NCBI GenBank assembly: GCA_016841725.1
Contig: JAENYP010000014.1
Coordinates: forward strand, 46,830-110,829
DNA: 64,000 nucleotides
Direction: 5' to 3'
Source: Thermincola carboxydiphila
GTDB lineage: Bacteria; Bacillota; Thermincolia; Thermincolales; UBA2595
Positions 38,036 through 47,533 of the stretch are shown here, in pieces (position 1 is the first letter of the stretch; each line of letters begins with the position of its first letter). A program made the position numbers and the translations under genes. Below the pieces are notes generated by a model, which searched no databases, was not told where the DNA came from, and was given only the letters and a program-made list of their open reading frames with translations.

Positions 38036-39307
38036 TTGAAGGTACTTGTGGTAGGCGGCGGAGGCCGTGAACACACACTGGTCTGGAAACTGAAGCAGAG
38101 CCCGCGCGTAAAGGAAATCTACTGTGCTCCCGGAAATGCGGGGATTGCCGGAGATGCTGCCTGTGTTGATATCGCGGCAGATGATATTGATGCCTTGCTG
38201 GCATTAGCGCTGGAAAAGGGGATTGACCTGACGGTTGTCGGGCCGGAAGCTGCGCTGACCCTTGGGATAGTGGACCGGTTCCGGGAAAAAGGGCTGAGGA
38301 TTTTCGGGCCCGATAAAAAGGCTGCCGCAATAGAAGGAAGCAAGGTCCTGGCGAAGGAAATTATGGATAAATATAACATCCCGACAGGGAAATATGCCGA
38401 TTTCACTGATCCCGGCAAGGCTATCCAATATATCAGGGAAGTTGGGGCCCCTATTGTGGTCAAGGCTGACGGCCTGGCAGCAGGGAAGGGTGTTATTGTG
38501 GCCATGGATGAGCAGACAGCCATCGATGCCGTGAAGAACATTATGGAAGACAGGGCTTTCGGGGATTCCGGAAACCGGGTGGTAATTGAAGAATTTCTGG
38601 AGGGAGAGGAAGTCAGCATCCTTGCTTTTACAGACGGGACTGCTGTGGTCCCTATGGTTTCCTCACAGGATCACAAACGCATTTTTGATAATGATGAGGG
38701 TCCCAATACCGGTGGTATGGGAGCATATTCCCCGGCTCCGGTGTATACCAGGGACATTGAGCCTTTTGTTTATGACAGGGTCCTGGTGCCGACCATACAA
38801 GGGATGAAGGCAGAAGGGCGTACCTATGAAGGGGTTATCTATGCCGGTCTGATTATGACAAAAGAAGGCCCTAAGGTCCTGGAATACAATGCGCGCTTTG
38901 GCGATCCCGAAACCCAGGCAGTGCTGGCCAGGCTGGAAACCGACCTGGTGGATATTATCGATGCTGTCCTGGAGAAACGGCTTGCCGGTATCGACATTAG
39001 ATGGTCTGATGATGCTGCCGTATGTGTTGTCATGGCATCAGGAGGTTATCCGGGAAGCTATGAAAAGGGAAAGGTGATTACCGGACTGGATGAGGCAGGA
39101 GCGGAAGGAGCTTTGGTTTTCCACGCCGGGACTGCTGAAAAGGATGGCCGGATAGTGAATTCCGGCGGCAGGGTGCTGGGGGTTACAGCCCTTGGCAGCA
39201 CAATTCCTGAGGCGATTGCAAATGTTTACCGGGCAGTGGAGAAAATCACCTGGGACGGGGTGCAGTACAGGAAGGATATTGGGCAGAAAGCCATTAAGCA
39301 CCTGTAG
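38036..39307 (+). CDS. purD: GAR synthetase
   Basis: The 423-residue ATP-grasp enzyme has KVLVVGGGGREHTLVWKL, APIVVKADGLAAGKGVIVA, NTGGMGAYSPAPVY and LEYNARFGDPETQAVL. It joins glycine to phosphoribosylamine. TTG 38036 follows AGAGGTGA. It is the last gene of the pur operon. Confidence 0.97.
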   Translation: MKVLVVGGGGREHTLVWKLKQSPRVKEIYCAPGNAGIAGDAACVDIAADDIDALLALALEKGIDLTVVGPEAALTLGIVDRFREKGLRIFGPDKKAAAIEGSKVLAKEIMDKYNIPTGKYADFTDPGKAIQYIREVGAPIVVKADGLAAGKGVIVAMDEQTAIDAVKNIMEDRAFGDSGNRVVIEEFLEGEEVSILAFTDGTAVVPMVSSQDHKRIFDNDEGPNTGGMGAYSPAPVYTRDIEPFVYDRVLVPTIQGMKAEGRTYEGVIYAGLIMTKEGPKVLEYNARFGDPETQAVLARLETDLVDIIDAVLEKRLAGIDIRWSDDAAVCVVMASGGYPGSYEKGKVITGLDEAGAEGALVFHAGTAEKDGRIVNSGGRVLGVTALGSTIPEAIANVYRAVEKITWDGVQYRKDIGQKAIKHL

Positions 39308-39329
39308 CTGAAACAAAATACGCCTTAAA

Positions 39330-39360
39330 ACGAGAAAAGCCCCCAAAGGGCTTCTCTCGT
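39330..39360. terminator. Hairpin after purD
   Basis: ACGAGA, AAGCCC / GGGCTT, CTCTCGT form a long stem. The T-rich side (TTTTAAGG) is on the minus strand, so as a plus-strand terminator it is weak; it may be an mRNA end stabiliser. The stretch to 39602 contains an isolated AAAGGAGGAATTT without a start codon and nothing else recognisable. Confidence 0.5.
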
Positions 39361-39602
39361 ATCCTAAAGCTAAGGAGTTATTATGACAGCCAGCATCATT
39401 GTCGGCTGTTGTTTTTAACATTTCCCTGTTCCGCACAGTTTATTCACAATTTGCCTTATTTTTTTTATTGTTAAGTAAACGATTTTTGTTCTTCTGTTTA
39501 AATACACTATTTTGGTGGGAAAAATAAAGGAGGAATTTCCCTGCAGGGCAGAGAATATATACTGACATCAAATGGCCATCTATCAAGGAATGAGGGATTT
39601 GC

Positions 39603-39890
39603 GTGACCAGCAGATTAAAAGACCCGCTGCTTGACAGCCTTTTCGAGGCAGTGCTTTGCCTGGAAAACCCTGATGAATGTTATCGTTTTTTTGAGGATAT
39701 CTGTACCGTGGCTGAATTGAAATCCCTGGCCCAGAGGCTGGAAGTGGCCAAAATGCTGGAAAACAGCCGGACCTATGGAGAGATCGCCGAGAAAACGGGC
39801 GCCAGTACCGCTACCATAAGCCGGGTGAAAAGGTCCCTCAATTATGGGGCTGATGGATATAAGCTGGTACTTGACAGACTGAAAAGCTGA
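39603..39890 (+). CDS. yerC: YerC/YecD-type TrpR-family regulator
   Basis: The 95-residue protein matches the TrpR-related YerC family. LCLENPDECYRFFEDICTVAELKSLAQRLEVAKML is followed by the helix-turn-helix RTYGEIAEKTGASTATISRVKRSLNYG. In Firmicutes such proteins are proposed regulators of histidine genes (HisR). It sits directly before hisZ, with its own terminator. The GTG start at 39603 is fixed by GAGGGA. Confidence 0.88.
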   Translation: MTSRLKDPLLDSLFEAVLCLENPDECYRFFEDICTVAELKSLAQRLEVAKMLENSRTYGEIAEKTGASTATISRVKRSLNYGADGYKLVLDRLKS

Positions 39891-39903
39891 AAATGTGAAG
39901 TGG

Positions 39904-39935
39904 AGGGACTGCCGGCTGTGGCAGTCCCTTTTTTT
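39904..39935 (+). terminator. Terminator after yerC
   Basis: AGGGACTGCC and GGCAGTCCCT form a 10-bp stem with a six-base loop, followed by seven T. Confidence 0.9.
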
Positions 39936-39967
39936 GCTTGGTTTAACCGGATGAAACGACGTGTATA

Positions 39968-39996
39968 TTGACAGGGGCAGCAGTGTATGTTAATAT
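39968..39996 (+). promoter_or_regulatory. Promoter of hisZ
   Basis: TTGACA (39968-39973) and TAATAT (39991-39996), spacer 17. Downstream, CTTTACTTAGTTAAAG (around 40008-40023) is a partial dyad that could bind the regulator of the his genes. Confidence 0.6.
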
Positions 39997-40044
39997 AGCT
40001 TTATTACTTTACTTAGTTAAAGCACGAAAGAAGGAGCTATTATT

Positions 40045-41262
40045 ATGACCAACAGTCACTTAAGATTACAGGTTCCTGCCGGAGTGCGGGATCTGCTGCC
40101 CGGTGAGGCCCAGCGTAAAAGAAGCCTGGAGAATGCTTTTGAAAAAACCTTCAGGGTTTGGGGTTACCGGGAAGTAATCACACCAACCTTTGAATATTAT
40201 GATGCCCTCTCCACAGGCAGGGGCGCTGATGAGGATGCCAGGCTGTATAAGTTTATTGACCGGCAGGGACATATCCTGACCCTGCGTCCGGACATGACTA
40301 CACCCATAGCCCGCCTGGTAAGCACCAGGATGCGGGATGAAGCGTTCCCGCTAAGGCTTTTTTATATGGCTAACGGGTTCAGTTTTGAAGACCCCCAGGC
40401 AGGCCGGCAGCGGGAATTTTATCAATCCGGAATAGAGCTTATCGGTGACAGCAGTCCTTTCGCAGATGCTGAAGCAATAGCAATAGCAGTGGAAATACTG
40501 AAGGCTTCGGGTTTGCAGAATTTTAAAGTGAGCATTGGGCATGTGGATATACTTTATGGGATGATGGAGGAACTGGGACTTCCTGAAGCACACAAGGGGA
40601 GAATAAAAGCGGCCCTGAGCAATAAAAACTATGTCGGCCTGGAAGAGCTTCTTGATGAATTTGAGGTAAGTGAAACCGAAAAGGAAAAGTTTATGCATGT
40701 TATTACCGCAAGGGGCGGCCGGGAGGCAACAGCTGAGGCGGGCCGGTTTGCGGAAAATGCCAAAACTGCTGCGGCTCTGACAGCGTTGGAAAATGTATAT
40801 GATGCTCTCAAGGCATATGAGGTAACCTCACATGTGGAAATTGACCTGGGGGTGCTCCGGGGCCTGGACTATTACACAGGGATAGTTTTTGAAGGGTACT
40901 CAGCATTCCTGGGATTCCCTATCCTGGGAGGCGGGAGGTATGACAACCTTCTGGGGCGGTTCGGTTTCGAGTGTACTGCAACCGGCTTTGCCTTGGGTAT
41001 GGAACGGCTGCTGCTGTCCCTGGAAAAAGAAGGAAATGAAATCAGCCTTGCTCCTGATGCCGATTGCCTGATTATATATAACCCCTCACAGGCTGATGCA
41101 GCTTTTAAAAAAGCGCGGGAACTGCGGGAGGCGGGGCAGGTTGTTGTAACACTCCGGTCAGACATGGAAAACCCGTCAGACCTGGCAGGTTCTGCAGTAC
41201 CGGGCTCCCAGAGGATGCCTGCCAAGGAGTTGATATTTATCAATGACAATAAAGGGCTCTAA
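40045..41262 (+). CDS. hisZ: ATP phosphoribosyltransferase regulatory subunit
   Basis: The 405-residue protein is a histidyl-tRNA-synthetase-like paralogue: VPAGVRDLLPGEAQRKR, TPTFEYYDALS, LTLRPDMTTPIARLVSTR, LRGLDYYTGIVFEGYS, GGGRYDNLLGRFG. The anticodon-binding C-terminal domain is reduced. HisZ pairs with short HisG to form the active, feedback-regulated enzyme, and hisG here is the short form. It is transcribed from its own promoter. Confidence 0.93.
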   Translation: MTNSHLRLQVPAGVRDLLPGEAQRKRSLENAFEKTFRVWGYREVITPTFEYYDALSTGRGADEDARLYKFIDRQGHILTLRPDMTTPIARLVSTRMRDEAFPLRLFYMANGFSFEDPQAGRQREFYQSGIELIGDSSPFADAEAIAIAVEILKASGLQNFKVSIGHVDILYGMMEELGLPEAHKGRIKAALSNKNYVGLEELLDEFEVSETEKEKFMHVITARGGREATAEAGRFAENAKTAAALTALENVYDALKAYEVTSHVEIDLGVLRGLDYYTGIVFEGYSAFLGFPILGGGRYDNLLGRFGFECTATGFALGMERLLLSLEKEGNEISLAPDADCLIIYNPSQADAAFKKARELREAGQVVVTLRSDMENPSDLAGSAVPGSQRMPAKELIFINDNKGL

Positions 41263-41284
41263 GCGTTTAACGCCAGAGCCCTTT
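41251..41284. terminator. Bidirectional terminator after hisZ
   Basis: AAAGGGCTCT (41251-41260) pairs with AGAGCCCTTT (41275-41284). It overlaps the hisZ stop codon and lies before a converging gene. Confidence 0.75.
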
Positions 41285-41314
41285 CCAATAACCGTGTAAG
41301 ATAATAATTACAAT

Positions 41315-41515
41315 TTAGCTTTTTAAAAAACTCTTTATTGTTAACATCCAGGACTTTTCCGGTTTCGACGATGAATCTACCAGAGGCTCAGGATTTGGAT
41401 TCTCAACAGGTACATGGCTGATATCCTTTTGGCATCCGGGACATAACCATGGTTCACCGAGGGTCGTGGAACTAAAGGAAGCGCTGCTGCAGTACGGGCA
41501 GACCTTTTTTAACAT
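41315..41515 (-). CDS. Small zinc-ribbon protein
   Basis: The 66-residue protein has CPYC and CPGC 18 residues apart, a zinc-ribbon, then a proline-rich tail. The start at 41515 is supported by GAGGTGAT at spacing 7; the frame extends upstream to 41548 without a ribosome site. Function unknown. Confidence 0.6.
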   Translation of the reverse strand: MLKKVCPYCSSASFSSTTLGEPWLCPGCQKDISHVPVENPNPEPLVDSSSKPEKSWMLTIKSFLKS

Positions 41516-41625
41516 AAAATGGATCACCTCAAAAAGGCTGAATAACATTAATATATATTTTTATTATCGGTAAACCTGAAAAAAACTTTATAGGTTTTAG
41601 AAAAAATATGGCCTTGTTGTTTTTA

Positions 41626-41654
41626 TTGACACTAAATATAGCAGGTGGTATAAT
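41626..41654 (+). promoter_or_regulatory. Consensus promoter of the his operon
   Basis: TTGACA (41626-41631) and TATAAT (41649-41654) with a 17-base spacer: a perfect sigma-A consensus. Its strength implies control by a repressor, for which the palindromes directly downstream are candidates. Confidence 0.85.
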
Positions 41655-41682
41655 TTAACGTGTTAACATTTTAACGTATTAA
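41655..41682 (+). promoter_or_regulatory. Double palindromic operator of the his operon
   Basis: TTAACGTGTTAA (41655-41666) and TTAACGTATTAA (41671-41682) start 16 bp apart and begin at the base after the -10 box. A bound dimer would block the transcription start. The YerC-type regulator encoded 2 kb upstream is the natural candidate. Confidence 0.6.
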
Positions 41683-41723
41683 AGAGGTGTATAGAACGTA
41701 GTAAAGAGGTGTTTAGAATGAAG
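41681..41723 (+). repeat. Tandem duplication of the hisG ribosome site
   Basis: AAAGAGGTGTATAGAACGTAG (first copy) and AAAGAGGTGTTTAGAATGAAG (second copy, carrying the hisG ATG) are 22 bp apart with three or four differences. Only the second has a start codon; the first has ACG. Confidence 0.7.
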
Positions 41724-42377
41724 TCTGATCTTGTTCTGGCTGTTCCCAAAGGAACACTGTATAAACCGACTGTAGCGTTACTTAAAGAGGCTGGTTTCAG
41801 CTGTAGTGATATGGAGACAGATACCAGAAAACTGCTGTTTAAAGATGAAGAACAAAAAGTGCAGTATATTGTCTGCCGGCCTACAGATATACCAACCTTT
41901 GTGGAGTATGGCGCCGCTGACCTGGGTTTTGTGGGTAAGGACACCATAGTGGAACAGAAAAAAGAGGTTTTTGAATTACTTGACTTAAAATACGGCTTTT
42001 GCCGCTTTGTTGTGGCTATGCCTGAAGAGGCCGCCCGGGAGAAGGACTGGGAACAGCTCAATCACGTGAGAGTTGCCACCAAGTTTCCCAGGGTTGCCGA
42101 GGAGTTTTTTATGAGCAGGGGTAAACAGATGGAAATAATCAAGCTTCACGGTAATATTGAACTTGCGCCCATGGTTGGTCTGTCTGACCTGATTGTGGAT
42201 ATTGTCTCAACAGGAAGGACCCTTAAGGATAACAGGCTGGTGGAAGTGGCCCGGATTTTTAATTCCACGACAAGGCTGATTGCCAACAGGGTCAGTCACC
42301 GGATGCTTAACAGCAGGATTAACCCTATCGTCAGGAAAATAAGGGAAATAGTTGAAAACGGGGGGGTGCCTGAATGA
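41718..42377 (+). CDS. hisG: ATP phosphoribosyltransferase, short form
   Basis: The roughly 219-residue enzyme has LVLAVPKGTLYKPTVALLKEAG, the PRPP-site LSDLIVDIVSTGRTLKDN and no C-terminal regulatory domain. That is the HisZ-dependent short type. It begins histidine synthesis from ATP and PRPP. ATG 41718 follows AAGAGGTG at spacing 6; GTG 41709 lies inside that site. It overlaps hisD (ATGA). Confidence 0.95.
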   Translation: MKSDLVLAVPKGTLYKPTVALLKEAGFSCSDMETDTRKLLFKDEEQKVQYIVCRPTDIPTFVEYGAADLGFVGKDTIVEQKKEVFELLDLKYGFCRFVVAMPEEAAREKDWEQLNHVRVATKFPRVAEEFFMSRGKQMEIIKLHGNIELAPMVGLSDLIVDIVSTGRTLKDNRLVEVARIFNSTTRLIANRVSHRMLNSRINPIVRKIREIVENGGVPE

Positions 42378-43657
42378 TAAGGATACTGGAATCCGGAGAT
42401 ACCGCCATTGCAAATGTTATCAAGAAAGAATTTCCCGATCAGGCAGTTTATGAGCAACGGGTCAGGGAAATCCTCCAGAATGTCAGGGAACGCGGGGATG
42501 AGGCCCTTATTGAATATACAGCCAGGTTTGACCGGGCTGAACTTACCCCTGAGACCCTAAGGGTGTCTGCTGAGGAGACGGAACAGGCATACAGAGAGGT
42601 AGACGGTGAATTTGTGACCGCTATCCGGAGGGCCAGGGACAATATCGCGGATTTTCACCGTAAACAGCTGGGCAAATCCTGGATGGAAACCAGTGAGGAT
42701 GGCACCATTCTCGGCCAGATAATCAGACCCGTGGAGCGGGCCGGTATCTATGTCCCGGGAGGTACGGCCAACTATCCCTCGTCGGTGTTAATGAATGCAG
42801 CACCGGCCAGTGTTGCCGGGGTACGCGAGATAGTAATGGTGGCTCCGCCGGGAAGTGATGGGAGGCTGCAGGCTTCCACCCTGGTAGCTGCCGCAGAAGC
42901 CGGGGTTACGGAAATCTATAAGCTTGGAGGAGCCCAGGCAGTAGCAGCCTTGGCCTATGGTACTGCCACAATAAGGCCTGTTGACCTGATTACCGGACCG
43001 GGTAATATTTATGTTACCCTGGCCAAAAAAATGGTATATGGTGTGGTTAATATAGATATGCTGGCCGGGCCCAGTGAAATACTGGTGATTGCCGATGATA
43101 CCGCAGACCCGGTTTATGTGGCGGCTGACCTGCTTTCCCAGGCTGAGCATGATGTACTGGCTTCGGCTGTATTGTTAACTCCCTCCAGGGGCCTGGCTGA
43201 AGCTGTCAGGAAAGAAATTCCCCGGCAGGTCGGTTACCTCTCCCGGAAGGAAATCATGACAGCATCACTGAGGGACTACAGCGCCATAATTGTGACCAGG
43301 GACCTGGCGGAGGCGGTGGAACTGGCAAACAGTTATGCCCCCGAACACCTGGAACTGGCCGTAGCAGCGCCCTTTGACATTCTCGGCAAAATCAGGAACG
43401 CCGGTTCCATCTTTATGGGGCATTACACCCCGGAGCCGGTGGGAGATTATTTTGCCGGGCCCAACCATGTACTGCCAACCGGCGGAACGGCAAGGTTTTA
43501 TTCTCCTCTGAATGTGGATACCTTTATGAAAAAGTCGGGCCTGATTGCATATTCCCCCGAGAGGCTGAAGAGGCACGGCGCAGATATAATTAAACTGGCC
43601 GAGACAGAAGGCCTGGACGCCCATGCCAACTCTGTCCGGGTCAGGCTGGGAAAGTGA
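42374..43657 (+). CDS. hisD: Histidinol dehydrogenase
   Basis: The 427-residue enzyme has IRPVERAGIYVPGGTANYPSS, DLITGPGNIYVTLAKK, LLSQAEHDVLASAVL, NSYAPEHLEL and GPNHVLPTGGTARF, the zinc- and NAD-binding motifs of HisD. It oxidises histidinol to histidine in two steps. It overlaps hisG by four bases. Confidence 0.97.
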   Translation: MIRILESGDTAIANVIKKEFPDQAVYEQRVREILQNVRERGDEALIEYTARFDRAELTPETLRVSAEETEQAYREVDGEFVTAIRRARDNIADFHRKQLGKSWMETSEDGTILGQIIRPVERAGIYVPGGTANYPSSVLMNAAPASVAGVREIVMVAPPGSDGRLQASTLVAAAEAGVTEIYKLGGAQAVAALAYGTATIRPVDLITGPGNIYVTLAKKMVYGVVNIDMLAGPSEILVIADDTADPVYVAADLLSQAEHDVLASAVLLTPSRGLAEAVRKEIPRQVGYLSRKEIMTASLRDYSAIIVTRDLAEAVELANSYAPEHLELAVAAPFDILGKIRNAGSIFMGHYTPEPVGDYFAGPNHVLPTGGTARFYSPLNVDTFMKKSGLIAYSPERLKRHGADIIKLAETEGLDAHANSVRVRLGK

Positions 43658-43669
43658 GGGACAGATATT

Positions 43670-44740
43670 ATGCAAATCAGAGACCTTGTACGGGAAGACA
43701 TCCGGAACCTGGTGCCCTATGAGCCCCATCCTTATGCGGATGTGATTAAACTTGATGCCAACGAAAATCCTCATGCCTTTCCCGCCCCGGTAATCAAAGA
43801 TATTTTTGAAACCCTTACCGGTGATACCTTCACCAGATATCCGGACCCCCTTGGTGAGGAATTAAGGGGTGAGATCGGGAAAATGACAGGTGCTGCCCCG
43901 GAAAACATTATCCTGGGAAACGGGTCTGATGAGTTGATTCAGCTGCTGATGCAGACTTTTGGCGGACCGGGCAGGCGGGTGGTCATTCCGGCTCCCACAT
44001 TTGCAATGTACAAAATTCATGGACAGATTACCGGAACTGAGCCTGTGGAGATTCCCAGGAACAGCGATTTTTCTCTCGATGAGGAAAAACTCATTGCTGA
44101 AATGCAGGTTCCGGGCGCTACAACAACATTTATTGCCACACCCAATAATCCGACAGGCACCGCAGTGTCTGAGGAACAGGTGCGCCGGCTTCTGGAGCGG
44201 GTGGATTCCCTGGTGATAATTGATGAGGCATATATAAATTTTGGAGGCCAGACCTGCCTGCCCCTGATTCGGGAATACCCGAACCTGGTAGTGCTAAGGA
44301 CCTTTTCCAAGGTTGGCCTGGCAGGGCTGCGGCTCGGTTATCTGACGGCAGATGCCGCTGTTGTCCGGGAACTGCTGAAAGTAAAGCAGCCATATAATGT
44401 TAATGCATTTTCTCAGGCGGCTGCCCGTGCAGCGTTGAGAAACTGGCATTATTTCCGGGAACAGATTGAGGAAATAATTGCGGAACGCGAAAGATTGGAG
44501 GCCGAGTTGGGAAAAATACATGGAATTGAAGTGTTCCCGTCAAAAGCAAACTTTCTTCTGTTCAGGGTTCCGGTTCCGGCGGCTGAACTTCACCAGAGAC
44601 TGTTGGAAAACGGTATCCTGGTTAGGAAAAGTCCCGGCAGTACTCACGGGTTGGAGCAGTGCCTGCGGGTAACAGTCGGCACCAGGCAGGAAAATGACTT
44701 TTTTCTGGAGAAAATAACTAAACTAGTTCCGATTTCATGA
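43670..44740 (+). CDS. hisC: Histidinol-phosphate aminotransferase
   Basis: The 356-residue PLP enzyme has KLDANENPHAFP, GNGSDELIQLLMQTF, ATPNNPTGTAVSE and the lysine-bearing LRTFSKVGLAGLRLGY. It transaminates imidazole acetol phosphate. It is part of the his operon, 12 bases after hisD. Confidence 0.96.
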   Translation: MQIRDLVREDIRNLVPYEPHPYADVIKLDANENPHAFPAPVIKDIFETLTGDTFTRYPDPLGEELRGEIGKMTGAAPENIILGNGSDELIQLLMQTFGGPGRRVVIPAPTFAMYKIHGQITGTEPVEIPRNSDFSLDEEKLIAEMQVPGATTTFIATPNNPTGTAVSEEQVRRLLERVDSLVIIDEAYINFGGQTCLPLIREYPNLVVLRTFSKVGLAGLRLGYLTADAAVVRELLKVKQPYNVNAFSQAAARAALRNWHYFREQIEEIIAERERLEAELGKIHGIEVFPSKANFLLFRVPVPAAELHQRLLENGILVRKSPGSTHGLEQCLRVTVGTRQENDFFLEKITKLVPIS

Positions 44741-44755
44741 AACGGAGTGATTCGA

Positions 44756-45349
44756 GTGGCTAAGGTACGGAAAAGCAAGGTATCCAGGACCACAACAGAG
44801 ACAGATATTAATATCTCTCTGAACCTGGATGGTAAAGGAAGCTATAAACTGGACACAGGGGTCCCTTTTCTGGACCACATGCTGGCATTATGGTCCAGGC
44901 ACGGCATGTTTGACCTGGATGTAGAGGCCCAGGGAGACACCGGAATCGATGACCACCATACCGTGGAGGACATCGGGATCTGCCTTGGACAGGCCATTTC
45001 CCAGGCACTGGGGGACAAAACAGGGATTAGACGTTACGGGACTGCTTTTGCGCCAATGGATGAGTCCCTGGCCATGGTTGTTATTGATATCAGCGGCCGG
45101 GCCTTTACTGCACTTGATATACCGATGCCGGCCCAGAAGGTGGGGGACTTCGATACCGAACTGGTTGAAGAATTCCTGCGGGCCCTGGCCACTAATGCGG
45201 AGGTTACTCTTCATGTCAGGCTGCTGCAGGGCAAGAACACTCACCATGTCATTGAGGCTGTCTTCAAGGCGCTGGGAAGGGCCATCAAAGAAGCTGTTTC
45301 CATTGATGAACGCATTGAAGGCATCATGTCCACCAAAGGACAGCTGTAA
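44756..45349 (+). CDS. hisB: Imidazoleglycerol-phosphate dehydratase
   Basis: The 197-residue enzyme has the metal-binding DDHHTVEDIGICLGQA and KNTHHVIEAVFKALGRA. It is the monofunctional form without the histidinol phosphatase domain. The GTG start at 44756 lies 5 bases behind GGAGTGA; the GTG at 44747 falls within that site. A histidinol-phosphatase gene is not in the window. Confidence 0.96.
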   Translation: MAKVRKSKVSRTTTETDINISLNLDGKGSYKLDTGVPFLDHMLALWSRHGMFDLDVEAQGDTGIDDHHTVEDIGICLGQAISQALGDKTGIRRYGTAFAPMDESLAMVVIDISGRAFTALDIPMPAQKVGDFDTELVEEFLRALATNAEVTLHVRLLQGKNTHHVIEAVFKALGRAIKEAVSIDERIEGIMSTKGQL

Positions 45350-45431
45350 GTATTGGCCGACCCAGAGGGCGGCTGCATCAGCAGCCTGCCAAGGGTTTGC
45401 AGCATGAAAAATCGGAGGATAGACAAATATT

Positions 45432-46034
45432 ATGATAGCTATAATTGACTATGGGATGGGAAATCTGCGGAGTGTGCAGAAGGGGTTTGAACACGTGGGG
45501 TATGATGCTGTGGTGACATCAGACCCTGATGAAGTCAGAAAAGCTGATAAGGTTGTATTACCGGGGGTCGGGGCCTTTGGTGATGCCATGGAGAACCTGA
45601 GGAATGCCGGAATGGTAGAAGTCATCACTGATGCAGTGAAGTCCGGGAAGCCCTTTCTGGGGATTTGCCTGGGTCTGCACCTGATGTTTGATTCCAGTGA
45701 AGAATTTGGCTTTCATGAAGGCCTGAAAATTTTCCCCGGCAGGGTCAGGATGTTGCCCCCGGGGCTGAAAATTCCTCACATGGGATGGAACCAGATAGAG
45801 ATCCGGCAGGAGGTTCCCCTGCTTAAAGATATTCCTGAAGGGGCCTCCTTCTATTTTGTGCACTCTTTTTATGCTGAACCCAGTGACCCCGAAATTACCA
45901 CAACAGTGACAGATTATGGGATAAACTTTACATCTATAGCCGGGAAGGGCCATGTTTTTGGCATCCAGTTCCACCCGGAGAAAAGCAGTTCACTGGGGCT
46001 GCAGATACTAAAGAATTTCGGGGAGATGAGATAA
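45432..46034 (+). CDS. hisH: IGP synthase glutaminase subunit
   Basis: The 200-residue class I glutaminase has IIDYGMGNLRSVQKGFE, LPGVGAFGDAM, the nucleophile in GICLGLHLMF and QFHPEKSS. It supplies ammonia to HisF. ATCGGAGGA precedes the ATG. It shares one base with hisA (TAATG). Confidence 0.96.
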   Translation: MIAIIDYGMGNLRSVQKGFEHVGYDAVVTSDPDEVRKADKVVLPGVGAFGDAMENLRNAGMVEVITDAVKSGKPFLGICLGLHLMFDSSEEFGFHEGLKIFPGRVRMLPPGLKIPHMGWNQIEIRQEVPLLKDIPEGASFYFVHSFYAEPSDPEITTTVTDYGINFTSIAGKGHVFGIQFHPEKSSSLGLQILKNFGEMR

Positions 46035-46771
46035 TGCTTGTAATACCTGCAATCGACCTGCGCAACGGAAAATGCGTCAGGCTTGTTGAGGGGAAAATAG
46101 AGAATGAAACCATCTATTCAGATGACCCGGCAGAAATGGCGCGTAAGTGGGAAGGGCTTGGGGGGCAGTTCCTGCACCTGGTTGACCTGGACGGCGCTTT
46201 TGCAGGGAAACCGCAAAACGATGAGGCTGTCCGCAGCATTGTCCGTGCTGTTACTGTCCCCACAGAACTGGGTGGCGGCATCAGGGACCTGGAGACCATT
46301 TCGTATTACCTGGAAATGGGTGTCAGCAGGGTTATCCTGGGGACGGCAGCTATATCCAACCCAGAACTTGTCGCCGATGCAGTCAGGAAGTTCGGGGCAG
46401 AGAAAATTGTGCTGGGGATTGATGCCAGGGATGGGATGGTTGCCATACACGGCTGGGACTCCACGGTTACCAAAACAGCAGTTGAGCTGGCTCTGGAAAT
46501 GAAGCAGTTAGGAGTCGAAAGGGTCATTTACACAGATATCAAGCGGGATGGGACCCTCAAGGGACCCAATCTTGAGAGCACCAGGGAGATGGCTGTGGAG
46601 ACGGGATTAAAGATAATTGCTTCGGGCGGTATTGCGGGACCTGAAGATATCAGGGCGGTAAAAGAGCTGGAGCCGGCGGGGGTGGAAGCGGTGATTACCG
46701 GAAAAGCCCTTTATGACGGCAGGCTGGACCTGGAAGAAGCCCTGAGGATTAGTGTGGGACAGGAGAGATAG
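46034..46771 (+). CDS. hisA: ProFAR isomerase
   Basis: The 245-residue half-barrel-duplicated TIM barrel has PAIDLRNGKCVRLVEG, LGGGIRDLETI, YTDIKRDGTLKGPN and IASGGIAGPEDI. It isomerises ProFAR to PRFAR. It shares one base with hisH and lies 3 bases before hisF. Confidence 0.96.
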   Translation: MLVIPAIDLRNGKCVRLVEGKIENETIYSDDPAEMARKWEGLGGQFLHLVDLDGAFAGKPQNDEAVRSIVRAVTVPTELGGGIRDLETISYYLEMGVSRVILGTAAISNPELVADAVRKFGAEKIVLGIDARDGMVAIHGWDSTVTKTAVELALEMKQLGVERVIYTDIKRDGTLKGPNLESTREMAVETGLKIIASGGIAGPEDIRAVKELEPAGVEAVITGKALYDGRLDLEEALRISVGQER

Positions 46772-46774
46772 CAG

Positions 46775-47533
46775 ATGCTGGCAAAAAGGATAATACCGTG
46801 TCTTGATGTTACCGGGGGCAGGGTTGTTAAAGGGACAAATTTTGTGGACCTCAGGGATGCCGGTGACCCGGTGGAGCTGGCGGCCTTTTATGACCGGGAA
46901 GGTGCTGATGAGCTGGTGTTTCTGGATATCACCGCTTCATCGGACGGCCGGGAGACAATGCTTGATGTGGTCAGGAGAACCGCCGAGGAGGTCTTTATCC
47001 CCTTTACTGTCGGCGGGGGAATCCGGAAGGTGGAAGATATGAGGGTTATGCTGGCCGCAGGAGCCGACAAGGTCTCAGTAAACACTTCCGCAGTACAGAA
47101 CCCGGGCCTGATAGCCGAGGGCGCCAATAAGTTCGGATCCCAGTGTATAGTCCTGGCGGTTGATGCCAAAAGGACCGGTGTTCCAGGGAAATGGGAAGTA
47201 TATATTCATGGCGGGAGGACCCCAACCGGGATTGATGCCATGGAATGGATAAAAAAGGCCGAAGGCCTCGGCGCCGGTGAAATACTTTTGACCAGTATGG
47301 ATGGCGATGGGACCAAAGACGGTTATGATATCGAACTTACCAGGACAGTTGCGGAACTGGTTAATATACCAGTTATTGCCTCAGGCGGTGTTGGCAATCT
47401 GGAGCATATCAGGGAAGGGCTGGTCGAAGGGAAGGCTGATGCTGCCCTGGCGGCCTCTATATTCCATTTCGGCGAGTATTCAATCACTGAGACCAAGCAG
47501 TACCTGAGGGAAAAAGGGGTGGTGGTCAGGTAA
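46775..47533 (+). CDS. hisF: IGP synthase cyclase subunit
   Basis: The 252-residue TIM barrel has [54 protein letters not shown] and [12 protein letters not shown]. With HisH it produces IGP and AICAR; the AICAR returns to purine synthesis. It shares one base with hisI. Confidence 0.97.
   Translation: MLAKRIIPCLDVTGGRVVKGTNFVDLRDAGDPVELAAFYDREGADELVFLDITASSDGRETMLDVVRRTAEEVFIPFTVGGGIRKVEDMRVMLAAGADKVSVNTSAVQNPGLIAEGANKFGSQCIVLAVDAKRTGVPGKWEVYIHGGRTPTGIDAMEWIKKAEGLGAGEILLTSMDGDGTKDGYDIELTRTVAELVNIPVIASGGVGNLEHIREGLVEGKADAALAASIFHFGEYSITETKQYLREKGVVVR

Noticed and set aside
41516..41717. T-box or histidine leader peptide before hisG
   Set aside because: There is no TGGNACCGCG-type T-box sequence and no His-codon run; the promoter is only about 65 bases from the start codon.
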